Below, piece by piece: positions 1 to 13,200 of a stretch of DNA of 64,000 bases. Source of the DNA: Tridacna crocea (Eukaryota > Mollusca > Bivalvia > Cardiida > Cardiidae); contig OX031062.1 of assembly GCA_943736015.1 (NCBI GenBank), positions 26,571,462 to 26,635,461 on the forward strand, written 5' to 3'. Position 1 is the stretch's first letter; every line of letters begins with the position of its first letter. Below the pieces are notes generated by a model. It saw nothing but the letters and a program-made list of their open reading frames with translations, searched no databases and had not been told where the DNA came from. A program made the position numbers and the translations under genes.

Positions 1-245
1 TGTTTTTCAATCCCAAATGAGCACATGATACACTTAATTACAAAGATAGTGGATAGATACAGGGCATCATGTCCCTCTTGTCTTGTCTAGTATCTAGTAA
101 TGAGTTAAATAGAACTATGAATTGACTGCAAGCATATTTAGTGAAGCATAGAGTTCTTTTGTAGATGGTTTTGAACAATCTTAATATTGCTCCAGGTTAG
201 CTTGTGGTGTTTCTTTATAGTTATTGTAATTAGGTATATAATAAA

Positions 246-413
246 AGGAATATTGCAATAGTCTGCATTTCTGCGTTGTCAGATCATGTCTCATTGCGTT
301 TGTAAAGAGGTAATTATTTGATGAGACTGAAGGTCTCATCTGATATGCACCTCTTTACACACGCAACTCAAGATGATCGGACCAAGAAGAAATGCAGACT
401 ATTGTTATATTCC
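246..413. repeat. Foldback element (family 1)
   Basis: Two arms of about 65 bp (GGAATATTGCAATAGTCTGC... and its diverged reverse complement ending at 413) flank a loop that itself contains GATGAGACTGAAGGTCTCATC. No coding potential; probably a MITE. Only this copy is seen. Confidence 0.5.
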
Positions 414-472
414 CTATATACAAAGCAAGTCTGCATATAATTCTGAATCCATAAAAACTATAATAACTGAAC

Positions 473-700
473 TGACCCTTTACCAAAAAATCCCTGGTTT
501 TCACAACTCTGGGAGGGAAGGATTTTGAAAACATTGCTGGAAACAGAGGCCAGCATTTCTTCCTTTTTCTCACAGTGTTTTCTACCATATCACTAGGCTA
601 TCAGAGACCTAAAGCACATTTCTAGCATTTCTAAATGTTCACGTCTGTGGATACTCTCAGTTTGGAAGAGCCTAAACTTTGTTTTTTTGGGAAAGGTTTA
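473..700 (+). repeat. Palindromic TTAA MITE, strongly degenerate copy
   Basis: Starts CCTTTACCAAAAAATCCCTGG, has a damaged hairpin (AAAACATTGCTGG / CACAGTGTTTT) and ends TTTTGGGAAAGGTTTA. Matches the consensus order but with many changes. Confidence 0.5.
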
Positions 701-744
701 AGATGTTGAATGGTCCTTTGGCATCAAGAAAATTTACTGAAAGC

Positions 745-850
745 AGAAAGTTTCAACCAATGGTATCCTGCACAGGCTGACCTGGGCATATACTTTTTGT
801 AACTGTGTTAAACCTCCTTTTCACAAAACAAGGCTTGTATATGTTTAACC
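745..850. repeat. Interspersed repeat fragment with CTGCACAGGCTGACCTGGG
   Basis: The same core, diverged, recurs at 1835-1895, 11210-11335 and 41915-42000 (CAGCCTG...TGACCTGGG...TTTTGCA). A dispersed repeat of unknown class, often lying beside MITE copies. Confidence 0.5.
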
Positions 851-1062
851 TTTTACCACACAATGACGAATTTTAATGAGCCTTTTGAAGACATTGTTGG
901 AAAAGGAGAAAATGCTGGTAATTAGCATTTCCCCTTTCCCACAAAGTTTTCTTCCCTATTAAAGCAAAATAGTACCATTTGAGCCACTTTGAAACTGTTG
1001 TCAACAAATGCTTTCAGTTTGGATTGGTCTAAAATCTTGCCGTGTGGTAAAGTATTGAATTA
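845..1062 (+). mobile_element. Palindromic TTAA MITE copy, diverged
   Basis: Starts TTAACCTTTTACCACACAATG; central hairpin with imperfect tip (GCTGGTAATTAGC); ends GTGTGGTAAAGTATTGAATTA. Lies 36 bp before the acceptor of exon 1. Confidence 0.5.
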
Positions 1063-1098
1063 GATAGCAGTCAAAGAGTTTTTTTTTTTGTCTTACAG

Positions 1099-1219
1099 AA
1101 GCTCAAAATTATGTTGGTAGCTGTTGGGGTTGAGGTCACACTTTGGGATGGTAAAACCTATGTGAATGATGAAGTACTGACCCTTGAGCAGGGAGTATCC
1201 TATACACATCCATCTATGG
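1099..1219 (+). CDS. Exon 1 of window: middle of VWD1
   Basis: About 40 codons, in phase 0, out phase 1. The acceptor is a poly-T tract ending TCTTACAG; the donor is GTAAAT. The translation includes [18 protein letters not shown], typical of the beta-rich middle of a VWD domain. The N-terminal part of this domain and everything before it lie upstream of the window or of this intron. The ATG at 1111 is internal, not a start. Confidence 0.5.
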
Positions 1220-4200
1220 GTAAATTTTTCTCAATTAGATTCAAGCCTTTACCACTCAATCCTGTCTGCATTGAACCCAGGGAATGCGGTTTGAATGCTA
1301 AATTCAGCCAGTCTCTTTGTGAGAATTGATGATAGTCACTGCGACAGGATTTGTTTCTCTTTCACCATTAACCCTTTCCCAAACAATCCCTAGTTTTTAC
1401 GACACTGAGATAGAAGCCTTTTGAAAACATTGTGGGAAAAGGAGAAAATGCTGGTAACCAGCATTTTCTCCTTTTCCCACAATGTTTTCTACCCTTCCAT
1501 AACCAAATCTAAATTTTAATTCAAAATTGTCAGTCACATTTATTTTGTTGTCTGCAATTGCTCTCAGTTTGGACCGGTCTAAAATTTTCTTGTTTGGTAA
1601 AGAGTTAATCATTGTTTTGATGACTACTAGTATTATGTAGGGAAAGCAGCCTCACAGTGGCTTTCGAAGAGTATTATACAGAGTACTGGAAAAGGAAACC
1701 TCCAGAAAAGCATGATTGCCTTACGCCACTCATTATTTTCACATACCTTTCCCTTTTTTGGCAAATATTTCCCCATATTAACCACAAGCTGATGAAATAA
1801 ACTCTATATAATAAGCAAAAGGTTTTGGCCCTGGTCAGCCTGTGTGGACTGCACAGGTTGACCTGGGTTGATGCTTTTTGCAGATGCATTAACTCTTAGG
1901 TAGCAAAGCGGGATTCGCTTAACTTTGGAAGACTGTCTAGATTATGATCAGACTTCACAGAATATGCAGTCTGATCTTAGATTTACATTGTCTGATAAGG
2001 AGATATTACTCCCCAAAACATAACTTAAAGCACTTGCCTGATGACCAGATGGAAATATGATGTAATTTACCCTACATTTCTCGTGCTTGACCTAATATTG
2101 TAATGTGTTGCTATGCTGAGGAGGTACGCCGCAGGAATTTGATTAAGTTTGTCTCCGGAAAGGATTAAAAGCATGAAATAGATAGAGGGTATTTGATTTT
2201 TACTTTGAAAGATCTAGGTTTATTTAATTTTGTGAACATCATCAGTAAAATATTTTTTAATCATGGCTGAGCCACTTGTGAAACTATTACCGATGATGTC
2301 ACTTGATGAAATAAATTTCAATCTTTTACTGTAAAAATCAAAATGTCCTCTAGTTTGTTTTTCAAAAACCATTTTTCTAAGGGTCATTTAAATTCAGGAT
2401 GATTTGGTAAAAGGTTAAACTTTTACCACATAATGCTGATTTTTTACGAACCTAGGAAAAGGGGCTTTTTAAAACACTGTAGGAAATGCAGAAAATGCTG
2501 TTAACCCATTACCACACAATCCTTATTTTTGACGCCCCTGAGAAAGAAGACTTTTGAGAACACTGTGGGAAAAGGAGAAAATGCTGGTAGCCAGCATTTT
2601 CTCCTTTTCAAACAATGTTTTCTACCCTTCCCAAAACCATTTTCAAATATTTTGTCACTTTTATTTTTGCATCTGCAAATGCTTTTGATTTGAACAGACC
2701 TAAAATTTTGTCATTTGGTAATGAGATAAGTGTCAGTTTCTCATTTCTCCTTTTTCCAAATGTTGCCTATCCTTTTAAAGACAAGTCCAAATGCTGGTTA
2801 CCAGCACTTTCTCCTTTTCCCATAATGTTTTCAAAAGATTTCTATGTGTGAATTGTTAAAACTCTGGATTGTGTGGTAAAGAGTTAACCCATTACCACAC
2901 AATCCCTACTTTTGACGACCCTGAGGAAGAAGCCTTGAGTAAAACATTGTGGGAAAAGGAGAAAATGCTGGTAACCAGCATTTTCTCCTTTTCCCTCCAT
3001 GTTTTCTACCCTTCACAAAACATATTTCGAATTTTCAGTCACTTTCAATATGTCGCCTGTAAATGCTTTTGATTTGGACAAGCCTAAAATATTGCCATTT
3101 GGTAATGAGTTAACAAAACAACCCCATCTTTTTACAACCTTTAGGAAGAGGGTTATTGGCCCTTATCCTACCTTCAAGTGGATAGTAAAAACCCAGACAT
3201 TGCTATTTCAAAATTATTTTGGGGTGAGAAATATCTCCTTATCAAACAGAGTAGAATTAAGAGTAGACTGCACGCTCAGTGCAGTCTGATCTTGATCTAC
3301 ATTGTCCAAAAAGGCCAGTCAGTCACACATAGCAGCCTATAAGTTAAAAACATGCTGGTAACCAGCATTTTTGAGATACTTTTCATCCTTTTAAAAACCT
3401 TGCATTATTTGAGCTAAAGCCAATTTCTTGAATGCACATGCTTTAAATTTTACAATTTATAATATTGTCATCTTTTAATAAGTGAAATACCATTTTCATA
3501 TAATATATTTTCAATTGTAGCTGTCACAATCACGGAAAACCCTGAAAATACAGAAGTTGAACTGAACGGTTTATTTGTGAAACTCAAGTTTGACAAACTA
3601 CTGAGTATTGCAATCAGTATTGACAAGCTCAGTCCAGCTGTGGTCCAAGGTTTATGTGGAAATAATGATGGAAATCCTAACAGTAAGTGTAGCTCTAAGA
3701 TTTATCTTATAATTACAATCAATGTTTCATCCTAAAACTAAGTCATGCCTATATGGTAAAGAGATGAAATCTAATGTGGCCTTATAAAAAGATGGCAAAT
3801 CTGTTTTTTTTTTCAACCTGATTGCAGATTTAAACAAATTATAGTTAAGTTTTGGTTCATTGATAATCTGCATTCAGGTTACAGTTTTGATGAAATAATA
3901 AATGATTTTGCTTACACAGTAGATGAAGATCCAACTGCAAGGAAGGTGCAAGTTTGTTACTTATCTAAGCTACCATATACTTTTACATATACACTGAAAC
4001 AAACTTCTAAACGGCCACTTTTAAGCTGTAATTTCCCATTGACGTTTTTTTGCATCCGCTGCCTATAAAAGGGACAGGTTATTTGATTTCATTTTTTGCA
4101 GAATAATTACCCGGTCTGAAAACATACCTGAGCCAAATTCTGAAGAGAATTCATTCAATTTTATCGCGAAAGAAACTTATTTGTCGTCCATTCACTCAAC

Positions 4201-7200
4201 ATTGTAAATTGAAATGTCAATTTTTGAAAACTTCATGCTTGTTTTTTCAGAAAACATTTCTTTCACAGAGAATAATTTTCATATTTTTTCTTATTGCTTA
4301 CAGAAGTTCAGAATTTTATGCTTCTCGTTTTTAAACTGTTTTAGCTTGTAGACACCACGCATGCGCAAGCAGCTAGTTTTCCTTTTTTCGAAAAAGGGAG
4401 TTCTTCTGTTGGCAAAATGGGGATTTTTTTCAACACAATACTATGCTTGACGTCCAGATATACGTCACAATTTGTTTTCATTAACATTTTTTATACTTGC
4501 TCCAATTTATAGGAGAAACGAAAAGTGGCCGTTTAGAAGTTCATATCAGTGTATTGCACCCATCACAAATTTAGTTGCTTATAAAAACTGTGTAGCGCAA
4601 GATGGGGTTCTGTATTCACCAACCACTCTTAAGAATGATTTTTGTCCTTTTTTTTTTTAAGATTTTCTGTATTTGAAAGTGTTTAGCCAGTCAGAGGTTG
4701 TTTTCCTTTCATTATTTAGATTGTGTTTTTTTTAACCATAAGACTAAGAATACTCTTAAGAACTGTTGGTTAAGACAGACCCAAACCTAACAAAGTATGC
4801 GTCTGATCGTTTATCCACACTATTTGATATTTAATCATAGACTTGTTCACATTGAAAGCACTTGCAGAGAACAAAATAAATATATGTATGGCTCATGAAT
4901 TGAAATTTGTAATGATAAGGGTTGAAACATTGTTGGAAAAGAAACAAATGCTGGTTACCAGAATTTTCTCCTTTTCTCACAATGTTTTCAAAAGGCTTTT
5001 CTCTCGGGGTCGTAACAGTCGGGACTGTGTGTTAAGGAGTTAAGTATTTTCAGTAGAAGATAGTAACCTTAAATGACGCTTCTTAACAAAAACTGTTTCA
5101 AAGAAAAAAACAAGGTAATTGTCCTAGCCCTGTTGTGATCTATGTTCTCCAAAGCTTGTCTTTTTTGTTGTTGTGCAAAGTAGAAATTGTGATACTAGTT
5201 GTATGTGACTTCAAGACAAGATGTTTACAAAGAGTATGTATTTTGTGAAATATTATGGATAGATTTGGAGATAAGCTCTGTCTCCTACAATGATTTTAAC
5301 TCTTTCCCAAACAAGCCCTTGTTTTTACGTGTTTGCAGTACAAGTCTTTTGAAAACACTGTGGGAAAAGGAGAAATTGCTCATAACGAGCAATTTCTCCT
5401 TTTCCCACAGTGTTTTCTGCCTCTTCGGATAAGTTTCTGCCATTGTCATGAGTTAAAACTGTCGTCTGCAAACTCTTTCAGTTTAGAAGAGTCTAAAATT
5501 TGTATTTTTGGAAAAGAGTTAAAAGATGCTGTGAGTTAGTTTTTGCATATGAGTCCTTTACCACACAATAAAAGGTTTAAACTACCCAGAAGAAGAGGGC
5601 TTTTGAAAACATTGAGGGAAAGAGAAAAAAATGCTAGAAATCAGCATTGTCTACTTCTTGCGCAAATTTTTCTACCCTAATATGACAGAAACCATCATCT
5701 GAGCTACAACCAGTTTCTTGTACACAAATGCTTTCAAGTTGGATCAGTCTAAAATTTTGTCATTTGGGAAATAATCCTTCTGTGTTTTACAACTTTTGCA
5801 GCTGGTGAAAATCAAGGTCAGTCTGCCCAATACACACTGTCTGATCATAGTTTTAGACTGTCTGCTGTAATGGAATGCTCCATCTAAATGCATAAATTGT
5901 AACAGCATTTTATTGTGTACCTGTGGTATTAACATTTTCTTGGATGAACAGGTTGCTTTTGTTGATTTGCATTCTAGAGCTAAACATTAATTTTTCAGAT
6001 GATATGAGGGATATGTATGGAGCACCAACAGAAAGTGTTGTAAATTTTGCCCAAGTTAACACCGTTCTCTCCAGTGATAATTGGGTAGGTAAATAAAAGG
6101 CTCACAGTCCTGAAAAAACTGATGGATTGTTTGATGTTTCCCAAATGACAAATTTTGGACTCTTCCAAACTGAAAGAGTTTGGAGACGACAATTTTAGAT
6201 TTTGAGAAAATGGCAGAAAGTTCTAAAAAAGGGTAGAAAACACTGTGGAAAAAGAAGAAATTACTTGTTATGGGCAATTTCTCCTTTTCCCACAGTGTTT
6301 TCAAAAGACTTTTATTGCAGACACGTAAAAACCAGGGCTTGTTTGGGAAAGGGTAATGCCATTTTCCACATAATTCTATTAAGTTCTGAAAAGAAGATGT
6401 GTGCAGAATTATATTAAGTAGGACAGGATTACTTTGAACCACAAGACAAAATTTTAACTTTAGCTATTTGCTGAAAGACAAAATTCTAGACTTTATATTG
6501 AAGCCAGACTACAAAGTGAATGTGGCTTGATTGATTAAATTTGTCTTTGAAAGAATAGAAAACAATGTGGGAAAAGGAGAAACCAACATTTCCTCCTTTC
6601 CCTCAATGTTTTAAATAGCCTTATATAATATTCTCTCAAGTCTTAAAACTCAGAATTGTGCCAGCATTTTTTCCTTTTCCTACTACATATTTTCAAAGGC
6701 TTTTTTTTCCTAAGGTCATTAAAAGTAGGGATTGTGTGGTAAAGAGTTAACTCTTTACCACACGACAAAATTGTAGACTGGTCCAAATTGAAAGCATTTG
6801 CAGACGACAAAATAAAGGTGACTGAAAAATTGAAATTTGTTCTGGGAAGGGTAGAAAACACTGTGGGAAAAGGAGAAAATGCTGGTTACCAGCATTTTCT
6901 CCTTTTCCTACAGTGTTTTCAAAAGGCTTCTTTCTCAGGGGCGTTAAAAGTAGGGATTGTGTGGTAATGGGTTAATAGAATTTCTGTACTGTCTGAGTAT
7001 ATGTGATGAGAAAAACATATTCATTCTTTAATTTTTCTTTTCATAAAGGAAAAAAAAGCCTTTGAAAATATAATAGGACAAGGAAAAAATGCTGGTAAGC
7101 AGCATTTTATCCTTTTCCCACAATGTTTTCTACCCTTCCCAACATATATTTCCTGTTTTGAGTCAAGTATACGTTGTCCTGTGTGATTGCTTTCAATTTC

Positions 7201-10200
7201 AAGAAGTCTAAAATGTTGTTGTTTGGTAAAGAATTACCTTTTTATACCATAGTCAAAACAAAAATCTTTTACGTGTGACATGGATCAAGTCCAGTCACTG
7301 CACAGAGAGTGCATCTTAGATCATTGTCATCTGCCACATATTTTAGGAGTCATACATTTCATGTTAATAATGTTCGTGTAATATGTTTAATTCAACTTCC
7401 CTGGGAAGCTGGAGAAAAGATGTGCAAATGAAAAGCACTGGTAGGTATAGATCAAAAGTATGCTCAATTCAAAAGCAATCTCTTTTTTATTTTTCAGCAC
7501 ACTACATTTAGAAAGTATATTACTAAAGAATAAAATGTTCTAATTTACAGTTTGTATCTCTTTTTACAAGTTGTATTAACATGTTGTCGTATATTGAAGC
7601 TTTATATTTCCTTTGATTTCTCTGTATTCTTACAGGGCATTTTCACAATTGTCTGGGTGCGAAAATGTTTCAGGAATCAATGGGCTTCTCTAAGGCTTAA
7701 TTCTTTACAACACACCAAAATTTATGACTGGTCCAGATTGAAAGCATTTGCAGATGACTATCCAAAAGTGGCTCATTTGATGGATAAGTCTTTTAACTCA
7801 TTACCAAACGACAAAATTTTACATTTGTCCAAATTGAAAGCATTTGCAGAGGACAAAATGAAAGTGACCCAAAATTTGAAATTTGTTTTGTGAAAGGTAG
7901 AAAGCACTGTGGGAAAAGGAGAAAATGCTGGTTACCAGCATTTTCTCCTTTTCTCACAATGTTTTCTAAAGGCTTCTGTCTCAGGGCCATCAAAAGTAGG
8001 GATTGTGTGGTAATGGGTTAAAGGTTCAAAAATTGTAGGAAGAGGAGAAAATGCTGGCTACGCATTTTCTCCTTGTCCCACATTGTTTTTAGAAGTCTAT
8101 TTTAAACTTAGGATTATGTTGAAAAGAGTACAAGAGGTCATTGTATTTGCAGTGTACTGAAGAATCAAACATCATGCAGAATAATATGTGTACAGACAAT
8201 GATATGCGTGTAGAAGCAAAGAAAATGTGTTATGCTCTATACGATGAAAAGTTCCGTGCCTCTGGCTGCTTTCTATTCGTAAAACCAAAGGCCTTCTTCG
8301 ATGCGTGTGTGACAGCACACTGTCTGGCTACTACCACAGCTGCCAAGGATAAAGTTCTATGCAACTACATGGAAACCCTAAGTTCGCATTGTGAATGCCA
8401 TGGGATAGATGTGGCGTGGAGGACAGACACACTTTGCCGTATGTTACTTTGTTCAGATAAATCTCTCATGAGTCGGTTATAATTATTTTTTCCTTCAGCC
8501 CTTTTTCAAACGTAAGAAAATTAAACTCCTCTGAATTTTAAACATTTTCAGACAACAAACTGGTACCAGTGAGCTGAGATTCCATGATAGTGTAGAAAAC
8601 ATGTTGGGAAAAAGAGAAAATACTATGGTTACCAGCATTTTTTCCTTTTTCCAAAATGTTTCTAAAAGCCCTTCTGCTCAGGGTCACTAAAACTTTGGAT
8701 TGTGTGGTAAAGTCTTAAATTATGTAGTATCACATGTACATGCTGAAAGCTGTTGTCCATGTGGCCAGTTTAGCTGCAGCCAGACAACATTTTTGGACAA
8801 ATATGAACAGAGCATGCCATTTTTAGCTCGCCTGAGCACAAAGTACTCAAGGGGAGCTTTTAGGATCACCCGGTGTCCATCGTCCATTGTGTGTTGTATG
8901 CTGTCAACAATTCTTTAAACATCAACTCCTCCTAAACCGCTGGGCCAATCTGGACCAGACATGGTTGGAATGTTCCTTTGGAGGTCTTCTTTAAAAATTA
9001 TTCACAGAATTTGATTTTGTCAAAAAACTCTGGTTGCCATGGCATCCAAATGGAATTTTCTAAGAAATTCTTTAAAAACTTTCTTCTCTGAAACTGCTTG
9101 CCAGATTTTAAAATTATTTCGCAGAGATGTTCCTTGAGTGCCCTTTTCAAAAAGTGTTAGCAAAATTTTGATTTGTCAAGAAACATGGCTCTGGTGAATG
9201 GGGGCTACTTGCACTACTGGGAAATGTAGAAATTCTTAAAAATTCTTCTTCTCTGAAACCACTGGTCAGATTTTGAAATAATTTCACAGTAATGTTTCTT
9301 GGGTAACCCTTTTAAAAATTGTTCTTGAAATTTTGATTCGTCAAGAAACATGGCTCTGGTGAATTGGGGGTTACTTGCACTACACAGACATGTAGAAATT
9401 CTTGAAAATTTTTCTTCTCTCAAACAGCTGGTCAGATTTTAAAATAATTTCACAGAAATGTTCCTTGGTTGACCCTTTTCAAAGATTATGTGCAAAATTT
9501 TTATAGGTCAAGAAACTTGGCTCTGGTGAATGGGGGCTACTAGCACTATGCGGACATGAAGAAATTTTTGAAAATTCTTCTTCTCTCAAACAGCTGATCA
9601 GATTTTAAAATCATTTCACGGAAATGCTCCTTGAATGACCCTTTTCAAAATTTATTTGCAAAATTTTGATAAGTCAAGAAACATGGTTCTGGTGAATGGG
9701 GGCTACTTGCACTATACAGATATTAAGGTACTCTTAGAAATTTTTCTTTTGTGAAACTGCTGGTCAGATTTTGAAATGGCTTTTACAGATGACTTTTTGA
9801 AATTGCTTGGCAAAGTAATGATTTTGTTTCCAGTGTTTCAATACCTCAGAAAAAAAAAATGGCTATAGTGCTCTCAAAAATTCAGGTGAGCGATCCAGGG
9901 CCATCTTGTTTGAAATATACATGTAGCAGATTATCTTTAACCTTGAAGCACTTTTGCCTTTGCAGCCAATGTGGATCAAGATCAGACTGCACAAAATTTG
10001 CAGTCTGATATTTAATCCATACTGTCTGCATATCTTTACTCATTACTCAACAAAAATATTTTAGGCTTGTTCAAATCAAATGCATTTGTAGGTGATAAAA
10101 GTAAAGTGACTGAAAATTTGAAATTTGTTTTGTGAAGAGTAGAAAACATTTTGGGAAAGGAGAAAATGTTGGTTACTAGCATTTTCTCCTTTTTCCCAAT

Positions 10201-13200
10201 GTTTTCTCAGGGTGGTTAAAAGTAGGGATTGTGTGGTAATAGGTTAAAGACTTCGGCAAAAGCAACCATCAAATTGCAGTTATCTGGGTCTTGTTTAGAA
10301 ACATTCTGTTGGGTTTGTTGGGTTTTCTAAAAGTTAAAATTCCAGGTGGTAATAATCTTTTATTTATTACTTATGGCAGTCTCCTTTGATGGTTTATACA
10401 GATGTGTTGCAAAATAATTTACCGAATCATAATTACTGATAATTTTTGACAAAGTAACATCTGAATGATAGATAAGGAAAAAAATAATGGACTGGAACCC
10501 ATGCTAAGTGTATATCAAAGATAAAACTATGTTTTGTTGAGTCTGCATGGTCTTGATATGGACTGGCAGCTAAAGCAAATACAGTTGTGAAACTGCTTTG
10601 TAGGTTAATGAAAAAACATTTTCAGTCAAGAAAGATGAGCCCAATACATTTATTGCAGTTAAAAGCTATTTTTGATTGATCAAGCATTTAGAGAGCATGG
10701 TTTTTTGCAGTCTGATCTTAATCTGCACTATAATCAAAAGTTGAAGTGACAATCAATTTGCCTTATTCTAATACCTTTAAAAGAAGAGAAGTCTAAAATA
10801 TCATTGTTGGAGTTAAAAGAGTTAAAAAAGTGTTAAAAATTTGCAAAATCTTTGTTTCACAACAGCCAAAAGTTGCCCAGGGGACATGGAGTACAGAATC
10901 AATCAACCAAAATGCCACCAAACCTGTGACTACGTATTTCGCCCCCTACCTGAGGAGTGCCAAGGGCAGATATCCAGATGTTCCTGTGCTAATGGCACCT
11001 ATCTCCAGGAAGGCAAATGTGTTCAACCAACAGAGTGTAAATGCACATTCAATGGCCAAAAATATGAAAATGGAGAAGTTGTGTTCAAAGATTGTAACAA
11101 ATGGTAATTATGTTTTGAGCTTTCTTTTATTATGAAAGTCATGCAACTCCAGTCTTGTTCATGAAATATACAGGAAAGTGTAAATAAAGATCACAGCTAG
11201 AAAAAAAAAAGTCACATGAGTCATGCTCTGTGAAAAGGGGGCTTAATGCATCTACAAAATATCAACCCATGTCAGCCTGCATAGCCCACACAGGCTGATA
11301 TGAGCCAAAACTTTTGCCATCTTTAACCCTTTACTCTGTAGGTACTCATTTCTACACATTGCTTGTAGGAGCCTTTGGAAAACATCGTGGCGAAAGGTGA
11401 AATTGCTAGTGACGAGCAATTTCACCTTTTGTCACAATGTTTTCCATGCTATAAAAGGTGTCATTTACACATGAGAAACGGCTTCATGCTTGCTGTTATT
11501 TAGGGTCAATTAGAGATGCCATAGAAATGCCTTATGGGGTGAAGGGTTAAATTGTCTACATGTCCAAGGACCAGTCAATGTTTAACCCTTTCCCACTCAA
11601 CAAAATTTTAGACTGGTCCAATTAATAAGCCCTTGCAGTCAACTAAATAAACGCAACTCAAAAATTGAAATTTGTTTCCAGCAGGATAGAAAACATTGTG
11701 GGTAATGGAGACAAATGCTGGTTACCAGCATTTTCTCCTTTTTCCACAATGTTTTCAAAAGGCTTCTTCCTCAGGGTTGTAAAAACCAGAGATTGTTTGG
11801 TAAAGGGTTAAATGTGATAAATGTCATGGATTCATGCTGGTGTGATGACTTGCTAGGTGTAGTTCTTCATGGAGATGTATGAAGGCCTCTTTTGCCAGCT
11901 CACACATTTTTCATGGATGACACTTGAATTCTAACCATTTCCCAAACAATCCCTGGTTTTTACAGGTCTAGAATGGTAGCCTTTTGAAGACATTATGGGA
12001 AAAGGAGAAAATGCTGGTAAACAGCATTTTCTCCTTTTCCCACAATGTTTTCTACCCTATCATAGACAGAAATCATCTTTTCAGCAAGAGTTGAATTGTC
12101 ATCTGCAAATGCTTTCAATTTGGTCTAGTCCAAAAGTCTGTCGTTTGGGAAAGGGTTAACTCATTTCTGTACAAGTTGTTTGTATACCTATCAAAGGACT
12201 TTTTTTTCTAAATGACAAAAATTTAAAACACTGGGAGGAAAGGAAAAGTCGTTAGTCAATGATATGGTAAATATTGTTAGAGTATGAGACATTGACCACT
12301 GGTAGCAACAATACCTTTTGCCTGAATGTATTTTTAAGGTAATCTAGGGCCATGGCATGAAAGTCATATATGTGCATTAGGAGGGTTAAGGTTATAAAAG
12401 AATAATATTATGTTGCCACTCTTTTACAACCCTGGAAAAAAAGGATTAAAAAAAATCCAGAGAAAAGGATATTATGATGAAAAGCCATATTAGTACTTCC
12501 CATTTTCCTGCATTATTTTAAAAGACAAATCTTGTCATTTAAAGCTTTACTGCATAATGCTCACAACCCTTAGGAAGAAGTCTTTTGAAAACATTGTGGG
12601 AAAAGAGAAAATGCTGGTTACCAGCATTTTCTCCTTTTCCTACAATGTTTTCTTCCCCATCCAAAACAAAAATCATCATTTCAGTTACACTTAATTTGTT
12701 GATTGCAAAACCTTTCAGTTTGGACCTGTCTAATTTTTTGTCATTTGGTAAAGAATTAAGCTTTTTTCAAATTGTCAGAGTGCAGATACTTTAAAGCTGT
12801 ACATGTCATGCATTTTGTCATTTGGTAAATAGTTAACGGTTCGTTCAGTTTGTGTAACATTTTCGATTCCATCACTTAACTCTCCACAAAAGACAACACT
12901 GTAGGCTTGCCCCAACTGAAATATTTTGCAAGTGACAACTTAACCCTTTACCAAACAATTCCTGGTTTTTACGACCCTGAAATAGAAGCCTTTTGAAAAC
13001 ATTGTGGGAAAAGGAGAAAATGCTGGTAACCAGCATTTTCTCCTTTTCTCACAATTTTTTCTACCTTGCTGAAAACAAAGTTCAATTTATGAGTAATGTT
13101 TATTTTGTCATCTGCAAGTGCTTTCAGTTTGGACAAAATTGCAAAATTACAAAATTTTGTCGTTTGGTAAAGGGTTAGATGTAATTTGAAATAAACTTGA

